From Nemania diffusa (taxonomy: Eukaryota > Ascomycota > Sordariomycetes > Xylariales > Xylariaceae), in contig JBBPUQ010000009.1 in NCBI GenBank assembly GCA_038501195.1, forward strand, positions 558,001 through 622,000: 64,000 bases of DNA. The letters are read 5' to 3'. Each line of letters begins with the position of its first letter. The stretch's first letter is position 1. The notes under the pieces were generated by a model. It had not been told where the DNA came from and did no database searches. It saw only the letters and a list, made by a program, of their open reading frames with translations. This document shows positions 33,659-44,126 of this stretch, one piece after another. Position numbers and translations under genes: made by a program.

Positions 33659-34218
33659 GGGGCATCATGTAAGTATTCTGTACCCGCTTGCCTATCACGG
33701 CATAACAAGACCTACATGCCTAGTCTACCTTCTTACCTCACTTGGTGTACATCCCTACGGCAGATTATGTATGCGTCGATAAAGTCCCTCCTTACAGGTT
33801 TCCAGTTCCCTCCCCACCGATGCTACCACGACAGATACCGCTGCCACCGATACTCCCGATGCCACCTACTACCTCGTCGGTACCATGTACTTAGACTGCT
33901 ATAACAGGACTGGCTCGAAAAAGGTTGGGCGGGTCCCCGATCTCAAGACCCGCTTCCCAGATCACACCCCTTATTGGCATGCTGTCCCGCTGATGACATG
34001 CTTTTATTATTAGTAGCACGTAACGGGTTGGTTCATCACTCTCCTTCGAACACTATCAATCTCGCCGCCGCAACATCATGATATTCTTCCCCACGGGAAA
34101 CCAAACTTGCGACAGTTCGGATGCTACTCGGTATGTACCGGTAGCAATAGAAGCTCCGATGTGTCGTTGGTCTGACACGTGAACTAGGGAGAACTCGGTA
34201 TAGTCGCTATTATACTCG

Positions 34219-34258
34219 ACGCAGTATCTTACGCAGTATACCTTACGCAGTATACCTT
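34219..34258. repeat. Three tandem ACGCAGTAT-type units
   Basis: ACGCAGTATCTT is followed by two identical ACGCAGTATACCTT units (12, 14 and 14 bp). Confidence 0.8.
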
Positions 34259-34376
34259 ATGTACTTAGTCTCCCCAGGTAGGTTAGTAGGTACTTTATTG
34301 TGCCTAGCGAGTGGCCTTACGCATTGTAGATATGCTTACAGTGCAGAATGCCTACATAACATAGAGTCTGTGCTGT

Positions 34377-34444
34377 GCTTATATCGATCTATCTAGAGCG
34401 CCTATATAGGTACTGCCTGAGGGGGGCTTATATCGATCTACCTA
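34377..34444. repeat. 19 bp direct repeat, 49 bp apart
   Basis: A GCTTATATCGATCTA core occurs at 34377 and again at 34426. With the following TMTA-type bases the copies match over about 19 bp with one mismatch. It could be a duplicated regulator site or a small duplication scar. Confidence 0.6.
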
Positions 34445-37348
34445 ACTATATACGAGTGTGACCCGAGTATACGTACTGAAAGTATAATTCTGTATGCTAT
34501 CCCGGGTAGAGGTTGAACTAGGTACGCTACGACTAAAGCTATAAGTGCCAATTGCTAAGGCCTGTGGTAACAGGGGTGCCACATAACCTTTTCTATTTGC
34601 CCAACTTCTTTTACTATATGGTCGAATAGGGAACCATGGGTCCGGCCTATGAGACAAGACAACATGGGAAAATTGATCTTACCTCGAATACACAATCTAA
34701 CGTACGCCGAAGCGCATAGTCGTCATATCGGGCGGAGACGCGGAGGCGCGGAGACTACCTAACCTACATATTGAGTGAGATTATCGAAAATTTTTCACCT
34801 CTACAGACAGATACCGAGACATCGGAACTTTTTTTCTCTCTTCGTTTTCATTTTCCCTGGGGCTACGGCGGATGTGACCTCGCAGTGCCAGGTACACATG
34901 TACATGTCCAACCAATGCTGCTTCGTCAAAACACACAAACCAGCCGCAAATTACCAATCGGGGCCATTGCCCGGCAGAATCGACCATCCAGATTGGCCGA
35001 AGACGGACGAAGATGGAGACTCCCCTCTGCCACGGGCGATACGCTTTGCTCCTCTCATCTCGTCTCCTCCTCCTCCTCCCTCCCTTCGTCTCTCTTGTCC
35101 TGCACCACCGGGCCTCGTCGGACAATTTTCGAGTCGCGGCCTAGCTCAGGTCGCGCGACTAGGTCGCGACTGGGGACCTGGGCCACGACTGTGTTCTCCA
35201 GACCGGGGGGCGCGGGGAGATGGGGGAAAGGGAAAGGACCAGCACGTCGACGAAAATAAAACGGTCAGAGGGCAATAATGAGGCGACTGGAAACGCGGGG
35301 GGCCCGACACGCACGCGAGCGTTTACCAGGTGGACGACGCCATACAGTAGCTACTGTACCATGAGTATGCAACATGCAACCCTTCTCTACAACCTCCTGC
35401 CCCGGAAATTTGGGAGAGACCCTCTCTCCTGCCTGTGAATTTTAATTTCTGTTTTAGCTTTATTTTATTTTCTTTCTTTTTCTTTTTTTCGTTTCGCTGC
35501 TCTGCCTATTTCCTTCTTTTCCACGGTTTTTCTCCTGCTGTGCCATCACCCGACCTCGAAATTCGGCCAATAGGGTCGCGTCGAATTTCCCTGCATTTGT
35601 ATTCGCTGATGTCCAGTAGGTAGCCGTAGCAAGTAGCAAGGGGGCACGGTGATGCACGGCGGGTGGGGAGGGCAGATCTTGAAACTATCATTTCTTTTAT
35701 TTTATTTATATTTTTATTATTTTTTTATTCTATTTTTTTATTTCCTTTTTTCTTCCTTGTTGGCTTTTGTCGAGTCCACTTACATACATGCATACCTCCT
35801 ACTTGTACATACCTACTTACATACCTACTTAACTACCGCGGAACACAAGCCCAACCACGCAGCAACTTCACCAAAACAGCCGATGATACGCTAGGTATGT
35901 AATATCTTGGTACAGAATAGGCAGATTATCTCACCAGGCTGTCATTCGGGTCAGCCCCGACTCGACCTGACCAATTCGCGCGTCGCTCTCGACCGGTTGC
36001 TGGGTCGCTGAAGTCGCTAGGTTGCTGAGTTGCCGGTTTGGTGCCGTCGGCCTATCCATCCTATCTCTGTCTGTCATCTGATTACACGAGGCCGGCCTTG
36101 CTGAGGTTTGGATCGTCAACGTTCCGCGCCTCTGGTTGGTAAAGAACGCGCTGATGGTGCTGCACAACCTGCTTTCCCGTCTTCACCTGACATCTGCGGC
36201 GGAAGGGTCCCGAGACAGTGTCGATTCAATCTTATCTAAACAAAGTTTTCGCCGCGCTGCTGCTTTACCTTACATCACAGCACACAGCACGCAGGCAGTA
36301 CTATGCGTAAGTATTCGTCGTATCGTATTATATCGTATCATTCGCTTGATGCTGCCTCGGTGAGGTGAAATCTAGCGAGTGTCGAGGTAAGTATTCTGCA
36401 ATCGCACATATTATTGGGTTCCTCGGTCAGACACGGTTAATAATCCCGGTACTCTCCAATTCATATCCAGTTTTATTTTTCTATAGTACATAGTTTTTAA
36501 AAATCCTTCTTTCTTTTCTTCTGTGATGCACATTTCTGCTATGTTCTGTTACGCTGGGTATAGGTAGTTATTTCTTCCCCTCTCTCTTGTCTACACTACC
36601 TCTTCTTCCCATCTGAATTCCTCATCTGTTCACACAAGTAGATAGACGATGCAAGTATATAGTACCTATTCCCTTCCCCTCTCCAAGAAGCCAGGCGGGG
36701 CCGGCGGGCTTGGGTTAGATTTGCCGAAATGAGACAGCCCATGAGAGCGCGCAACGTAGCGTGCAGCTGAGAGACGAGCCCATACAAATCGGGTCACCAG
36801 TGGTCAGTTTTGCTTCTGGGGCGACCCCTGCCTGCAACCAATCCCGCCTGCTTCTGGAAGGTCGGGTCGAGCTTAAGTGGACGCGGCAAGCCTCGGCAGG
36901 CCTTCACCGAGCACCCGAGCCGCCGTCGCGCTGCTGTCCGCATCGCGGAAACGGTAGGTAACTATCGACGTGGGCAACCTGGTAGGTATCTATCTGGAAA
37001 CAGTATCAGGTAGAGCCCTAGTGTAGGGTAGGCTAGCTAGGTAGTATGTATATGTAGCTATACTGGTGGGTTGGGAGCCAAACCTCCTTACAACCCTACC
37101 TATACATACAACCTCAGACTTCCACCGCACCCCCCTTCTCCCCTTCTCCCCTACTTTCTTATTAGGTATCACTTTGATACTACACACCTCCTTCCATTAG
37201 GTACAATACTACCCTCCCTATCTAGCTTTTAAAAAAACCTGTTCCCGTCAGCCCTGTTTAGCGGTAGGAAAATCATGCTCTTTCCGTCGGATGGAGGGGA
37301 GCTAACGGACGGACGATCGATCTTAATCGCCCGCGCACACCACACTGT

Positions 37349-37364
37349 CTATCTATATAGATAG
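37349..37364. repeat. 16 bp perfect palindrome
   Basis: CTATCTATATAGATAG is its own reverse complement. It lies in the gene desert with no gene within 2 kb. Confidence 0.6.
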
Positions 37365-38514
37365 CCGACGAGGGGGGGCAAGGGGGAAGGATGGAAGAGG
37401 GGAGAGGGGACAAAGGGAAAAGATCAAAAACCGAGGCGAACGGTAGGGTATTCTGTATCTGTATGTACGTGTATGGTATACGGGTATGTATACCTAGTCT
37501 CTACGCATATCTATCTACATAGTGCTGGATTCGCTTCCGTCACCTAGACCAGGGACGCGAAGCACGCCGAAATCTCCTTTTCCCGCATCGAACCCCCGCT
37601 GCGCCCAAATAGAGACCTGCGCTTCGCTTCCCCTTTATTAAACTTTGCTTTTGATTTTTTGACATACACATATGCATACATACATATGGCGTACCTACAT
37701 ATCTAAAATACCTATCACTTCCTTAGGGCTGGGACTCGATCATCTCGGTCCAATCTAGATACCTACCTAAGGTATATACAAGTATCCTATACAAGACAAC
37801 ACACTAGGAACACAAGGGACACTAGGTACCCTTGGCTAGGTAGAGACGGCTTCCCTATCCTCCCACCCCACAGCGGGCCGACAACCCACGACCACGGCCG
37901 GGGTTGGGGGGCTTAGACTAAGATCACGACGTATCTACTGTACTATTATATCTCATGAGCGATAATCTATAACCTCACCGAAATAAAATATTAATAATAA
38001 TCAGAAGAAGAAAAAAAAACCTCAGCAGTCCGCATACTTACGCTATGCTCTGCTCCACTACTTAGCTCGTTCCGTTGTCCATTCCTAGTAGTAGATAGCC
38101 CGTCTAGGAGCAACTAGGTAGGTACAAGCAGGTAAAGAGCCATTTTGGCTCGTATCAGCCTAGCCGGGATTAGATGCCATACCGTGGGTAGGTGTCTCAG
38201 TTAGGAGCATCTCGGACTTATTAAGAAACCCGGCGCGGCGATAACTTAGTCTTTTGGGGAATTTCCAAGAACCGGGGGGGATAATGCGCATGATGATACC
38301 TACTTACATTAGGAAAAAAGGATTCAAAAAGAAAACATAAAAATGGCCATGTGAGGTTGCGTGGCCACACACCCGTCTGTCTCGACCTTCCATTCCCCCC
38401 ACGAATTCACGTGGCCTGCATTAAATCTTGGCCTAGTCCGGACGTAGGTATTATTATATCATGATGCATCCCCCATGCCCCCATCGCGCATCATATTTCC
38501 GAACGAAGCCCTTT

Positions 38515-38536
38515 GCGCGTGCGCGCGCGCACGCGC
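38515..38536. repeat. 22 bp alternating GC palindrome (Z-DNA-prone)
   Basis: A run built only of GC and GT/AC steps (starting GCGCGTGCGC, ending GCGCACGCGC) is perfectly palindromic over 22 bp and strictly alternates purine and pyrimidine. Such sequence readily forms Z-DNA or a cruciform under supercoiling. Confidence 0.75.
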
Positions 38537-39858
38537 TGTCCCCCGTTTCCGTCCCGGGAATCGAACTGCCTAACTAGGCATGTAATAGGCCAGAGCAGAG
38601 AGGGCACAATACCGGAGAGAATAAAAAGAGAGATGAACACAGACATACAGACAGAATAGCCAGACAGACGGCTACATCCCATGCGACCTGCGCTACATGT
38701 CTCCCTGACTGACAGACGTACATACGCGTACATTTCCACTTACATGTGGGAAAACCTCAGAGGCTGTGCCGTGCTGTGCATACCTACCTGCCTGCGCAGT
38801 ATGTACATTACGCAGAGGCAGGGGACGGAAGTGAGAGAATCCTGCCTTCGGTGTGAGGCTCGTGTGACCTTACCGGTGCGTGCGGCCGACACGGTCCTGG
38901 CACGGTACGGTGCGGGAGGCTCGCCCCGGCTAAGTACGACAACTCGCGCGCGCACATGTATGCTACGTAGGTGTATGTATGTAGGCAGATATAGCATGTC
39001 GGTGTACGCTATATGTAGGATCCGCTTGCGTCAAAGAGAGGAAAAAACCCCCCGTCCACCCCCGGGTAATTATCCGCGGGTCCCCCAGGTGTCTTGATAT
39101 GGCGCAGGTGTCTGTCTAGGTAATTTTATCTCTCCGGATCAACGTTTCGCTTAGCGCCGTGTCATGATATGATGTTACACGTACCTACATCAACCCGATT
39201 ACTATTATCGCGGGCTCCTCTGTGGCTATCGAGATGAGCGGGCGAGCTCCTCCCTCCACAACAACATGTGTTTAATTCGAAATTCGGAATTGGCTCTTAG
39301 GCATTGCATATGGTTTAATTTTACTAGGCTTGGTACCCGCCAGCTCCCCGTTTCGTGTTTGTTATGTCATGTGGGACGATTGCTCTCGGTTACAAGTTTC
39401 GTGAAGAAGGGGTTGATATTTCGGTAAGCGTACGCATAACACGCTTGCATTGACCCTCGTGTGGTTTGGGAACCCTTTGGAGATATAAACGTTTCTTAAA
39501 ATTTTATTCAGCTTGACATCATTGAGTGAATAGAAGACGCATTAGAGCGATGCGATAAAGACTGCTAACAGTAATTACCCCGTTACGTTGGAAATAACCA
39601 CGAGTATCATGAAATATCTGATAATGGAAAACTGAACCCAACCTCTATCGTTTCTATTCACTATTCTGCGTGCCGTATCATATGCTTAAAACGCATCCTT
39701 CTAATGGATTAATACAGTCTATGCATACAGAGCTTAACAGTATGCTCCATCCAAAATCCTAGGAGTTTGAATAGAAAAAAACAGCCATTCGTGCTTCAAC
39801 GTCATTCTCTCTGCTCTCTAAACGGCTTAAACCTGTCAAACTTGGAACCACAAACGAG

Positions 39859-41209
39859 TCATACTTCCTTGGCGGAAATCATTTTCGATTTCGGGCTCAC
39901 CTTTGGATGCAATGAGATGATCCTCGCCACATCCCAGAAGTCATATGCTGTTCCTGCAGGTTTGAAGCCTGCTTTCCAATCTGCCCACCAAGTCTTGGGT
40001 ACGAAGCAGAAATGGCAAATTGCCCATATGGTCGATGGGGACATTGGACTTTCGTAGCTGAAAGGATTACAGATATCCATGAAGAAATCAGCGTCTTCTT
40101 GGCTAATTTGATCAAATGGACGAAACATCTGATGGTATTTTTCCGCCAATAAAAATTTCTCGTGTACGTCTAAGACGGCATTTCCCCCCTTCATAGCTGA
40201 TGCTAACAACTTCTTCCGGATTTTAGGGTCGGTGGTTTTTTCTAGTCGCATTAGAAACCCTAACCCGTGTGAAACCTATTAATATTAGAGCAAGACTAAG
40301 ACCATCCGGCTTGTCCTCAGAACTAAGCACTTACCCAAATCCTAGTCCACATACTAGTAATAGGGGAGAAACCATTGGTGTTTTCACCCACCTCTTCTAA
40401 TAAGTTGTACCCTGTTCGGTTGATAAGTCAACAAAACTCATCTTGCAGTAAAAAGTCCTATTTTTACACAACTTACAAGGACAAATACAATTACCCTTTT
40501 CGATAAACTATATCTCGAGGTAACGATAGACGCACGCCAGCTGCACCCACTCCCAGCTAGAGAGAACACCGAGGAAATGTTGAGATCGAGACCCTTCAAA
40601 TTCTGAAATGGTCATCTTTTCGTCTTTGCAGACCACTAAAAACAGCTCCAAGTAGTAGAATGCGTGGTAGAAGCGGTATTTTTCCTGTTCCGATAAATTG
40701 ACGGGATCTTTGCGTCCCGAGAATTCTTTCCATGCTCTCGACGAGTAGTCGTCAATAAGCAGCCCAATGAAATTATGGAGGTCTCCGATTTCGAACAAAT
40801 CTTTGATGGGCAAACATCGCCGCAGTTTAGGGTCGAGGCGCTTTAGGAAATACTCTTGGTATTCGGAAAGGTCGATGTACAATTCATCCACCTCTTCTAT
40901 ATTTTCGACCGTGTATTTTTTATGAGAAGCCTCTAAAGTAGCTACTGCTAGTGGTAGGATGTTGTGGGCTACTTGCCGTTTCAAGACTGTTGTAGTAACA
41001 ACAATGGGCCGCCGACGAAAGGCATCGTTGAAGCATCTGTGAGTAAGTACAGCAGCAACAAGGCAGTCGACATTGTCAAGGAACTCTAGTATTTTGCCAT
41101 GTATATTGGTCGGTAGCGTGGTGATTGAATCTACGGTTGGCTCTGGGCTATTTATGGGAGTAGGCGGCAGCTCGTTCATTGAATGTGCTGTCGCCTTTAA
41201 CTTAGACAT
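39859..41209 (-). CDS. F-box-like protein gene interrupted by one in-frame TAG
   Basis: Exon 1 is 41209-40495, exon 2 is 40411-40335 and exon 3 is 40275-39859. The introns are 83 nt (GTAATT to ACAG) and 59 nt (GTAAGT to ATAG). The total is 1209 nt, a whole number of codons, with a single internal stop, TAG at 40510-40508 (codon 234). Residues about 33-70 (LPTNIHGKILEFLDNVDCLVAAVLTHRCF) resemble a degenerate F-box, which recruits Skp1 in SCF ubiquitin ligases. The rest is the long helical, Trp/Leu-rich tail common in ascomycete F-box-like proteins. Exons 2-3 (TRIWVSHGLGFL; WAICHFCFVPKTWWADW) read as protein, not noise. If the TAG is real, the product is 233 residues and the downstream exons are unused. 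If UAG is edited to UGG or suppressed, a 402-residue protein results. A CAG-to-TAG nonsense mutation is the alternative. Confidence 0.65.
40502..40514 (-). other. Candidate edited UAG in a five-base hairpin loop
   Basis: On the gene strand GATA (40514-40511) pairs with TATC (40505-40502), leaving a loop TAGTT whose first three bases are the internal stop. An outer CCU/AGG pairing is also possible. This matches the loop position drawn for the TAG of the CCHC gene at 8323-8325. The stem is only 4 bp, so chance is a serious alternative. Confidence 0.35.
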
Positions 41210-44126
41210 GATACCAACTGTATGAAATAATGACAGATCCCCTCTTTGGGAATGGCGTTGGGAGAATTCTTTGTCAATAATGTTGTATTAAGCTGGATGC
41301 GGTAATGACAGAACTAATGATTCGAGAGATGCGTGATATTGGTTAAAGAAAGTAGCTGGACCTATACCTGCTTTGCCACCTGATTTTTTAAGCTTCTTTC
41401 GGACCTTTTACTAGGTTGTATAAACTGAAGGTACGTGCTGTTAGATTGGGTAAGTACCTACCTAATAGATCTAAGGGACTACATATGTATTCCAAGAGGA
41501 AGGCGTTTCCAGGATGGCGTCCTGTTGTGAAACCTACGAGATGTCTACGGTTAGGTCCTCCCAAATAGAATAGGTATCTTAGGTACCTACCTACGTAAGA
41601 ATTTGTTGAACTACCATCTAAGGTTGTTCCTCGCCCTCTAGTCATATCTAAATATTTACTCGTTCTTATATCTTATTTGATAGCTCTATAAACCAGAACC
41701 GTCCCCCTCTTACATTGTTATACTTTAAATTTTCTGTTTGCATTCAGACAGCCTTAAATTTTAAACTTGCTAACAGCTATTTGTTTAACATGGATAAGCT
41801 ACATAGTGAGCTGCGTAGTAAGGCAGATATATGGACCACTATCCAGGATATTCGGTTATACCCAGGATGTATTATATCAGAATAGTAAATTATTCAGTGC
41901 AATATATAATATGGACATGAACATTTGGCGCGTTTTAAGCGGTCTTTCTCATGGAACATTACTAACTATTTCAAAATGACGATAAACAACACTTTCACCA
42001 GCTTTACTACATCTATCCTTAATCTAACTAATAAGAAATTGGTTCAGAAGGCTTCATACGAGTAGAAAGATAACACCTACCTAGCCTTAGAATACCGCCA
42101 GACAGATAGAAAGCCGGAATGGATTACCTAAACAACAAGTTGTGTTGCCCATCGTCACATCCTGTCTACACGCACTGTACTGTACCTACTCCCGATCCTT
42201 GCTTACCACCATTGACATCTATTTTTAAGTTAGGTAGTACATAAGTACATATGTAAATACTTACACATAGGTGGTAGATTGCCATTTACATGAGATATTT
42301 TATATATTAGATTCCGTCATGGTGCTATTGAATGCGTTTATTTATCTAAAAAGAAAAAGGAAAAAACAAGCACACATTTACTGGTTGTGGTTGCATCATA
42401 ATCTCACCTCAGATCTAGGCTACATGTCCGTTACCGGTGTTATAGTGATCTAGATCCACTATACCGATACAGGGGCGGGCCTAGTCTACTGTAGGTACAT
42501 AGAGGCCTACATACAGTACAGAATAGAATAACGCTACTACCTAGCGTAAGGAACCTGGTTTACGGGCATCCAGGGTTGTCTAATCTGTATCCAATCAGCC
42601 GGTTCTACTGACAGGTAGGAAGGGTGTCAACGAAGGCTATGGCAGCTCGTGGCAGCACATGCTTAACCATCCCCGGATTACAAGAGCTGGTGCTTTGGTT
42701 CTCCTCCACAAATCCCCACTAGGATGTGACTAACTCGCTGTAAGACAGCGCCAGGAGGCCTACCTCTATCTACAACATCAAATACAGTACAGTACATATA
42801 GTATGTAAGTAGATGTCCAGATTGCCTAACCTCACAAGGCAAACGACGCTACACCACGTAGCCTACATTTACTCTGCACACTAGCACATATAAGAATAAC
42901 ACACAAGGTTTGCACAAGGCATACTGGTCGGCGCACCGCGTTGCGGCTTATGCTTTAGCTACGTATGGAGTCTGATTGGGTACAGTATTAGGTATTATTT
43001 CCGGCACTATACATTGATTTGTCGTTCGATCAGATCAGTCGGTGACGGGATGAGATACGGGATGGATCCAAAAGCCACAGTCAGGCGGCAGTGATGACAA
43101 ACAAACAGAATCTAGGCTGCGCTAAGCTGCGCTAAGCTGCCGCAGTGCGCTAAGTTACCTATCTTAGTCGTAGCGATTGGGATCTGAAGTCTGATGCTGC
43201 CTGCCTGCTGCGCTAGGTACTTACCTGCCTACATACAGTATCTACCTGCTTAAGCTGTACTGTACAGCTACTGTAGGCACTGCCGCCTGACACCATTAAT
43301 GTTTGTCTGTCTGCCTACCTAGATTTTCAGGCAATCATTGTGTTGTATTGTAGAATGATTGTAGAGGTAATGGAGGACCCAGCGTCCTAGCACTGTAACT
43401 ACTTTATATATACATAGCGTAGGCCGTACCTACCTACACGTAGGTAACAACTTACATAATGTAAGGCTCAGCAAGTAGGTATGGAAAACTGGTATACCAC
43501 CTAGGTATGAGGTAGGTATAGAATGTTGTATTGCTTAGGTACCTGCTTAGCTTTTCTGCACCTGCTGTGTGATACCAATCCAGCCTCCAGCCTACCTGCA
43601 TAAATAGGTAGATAACCTTGACTTTGATTCGAGTGGTTCGTATGCGTAGGATCCAGAGGCCACCAATACATACAGCACACCGAGTATGCTCGATTATATA
43701 ACAATTCATTTGTTACTCGCACTAAACCCTCCCTTGCACTTCCTCATCGTTCTTGGAAATTAAGTATAGGTATTCAGTACCAACTGGCGTAACGAGGCGA
43801 AGAGAGACAGAGATAGAGAGCATAAGAGAAAGAAAAGGAAAAGAAAATAGTAGAAGGAGAGCACAAGAACAACAAGAAGCGTAGATCCGTCTGTGCAGCG
43901 CACCGGCGATCGACGAATTCTTGTCTCCAATCGTCAATTTCTTTCTCACGCCTATTCGCATCCCTATCCGTCTACTCATCGACTCATCTATCCATTTATC
44001 TAGATAGGTACTCACTTCACCTCCTCGCATATTCAGCTAGGCCACCAGCTCGGCTCTGCTGCCTAAAGGCCTAAGAAGACCGACCTCTATAAAGATAAAC
44101 ACAGCAGCAGGGTCTCATTCTCCCCC
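41210..44126. other. 2.9 kb AT-rich region between divergent genes
   Basis: It should hold the promoters of the F-box-like gene (minus) and the AAA ATPase (plus). The part from 41640 to 42470 is AT-rich. Features include TACCTA clusters (41455-41465, 41570-41600, 43425-43450), a CTGCGCTAAG tandem (43118-43155), an 8 bp inverted repeat with one-base spacer (43253-43269) and many TACAGTA/GTACTGTAC elements. Short frames (41388-41645, 41767-41979, 43452-44030) have no recognisable domain. Confidence 0.5.
43118..43155. repeat. CTGCGCTAAG tandem repeat
   Basis: Two identical CTGCGCTAAG units followed by a third, interrupted copy (CTGCCGCAGTGCGCTAAG). Confidence 0.75.

Larger units (their letters stand above)
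31830..39858. other. 8 kb gene desert with many simple repeats
   Basis: No accepted gene in about 8 kb. It contains a TG-rich microsatellite (31980-32093), TAAC/TGAC repeats (33066-33121), TAGGTATG arrays (33301-33330, 33387-33449), a GGTCCAAG-type octamer repeat (33610-33658), short tandem and direct repeats (34219-34258, 34377-34444), long T-rich tracts (35450-35500, 35690-35760), a 16 bp palindrome (37349-37364) and an alternating GC palindrome (38515-38536). Overlapping frames at 34771-35278 (162 and 167 codons in two phases) and 38681-39097 lack recognisable domains or splice context. The left edge is the promoter of the caspase-like gene. Confidence 0.5.

Noticed and set aside
34771..35278. 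Two overlapping plus-strand frames of 162 and 167 codons
   Set aside because: Two phases open over the same DNA suggest composition rather than coding; no domain, no splice signals.
38550..38575. GGGAATCGAAC resembling a minus-strand tRNA T-arm
   Set aside because: The T-stem does not pair and no cloverleaf can be built.
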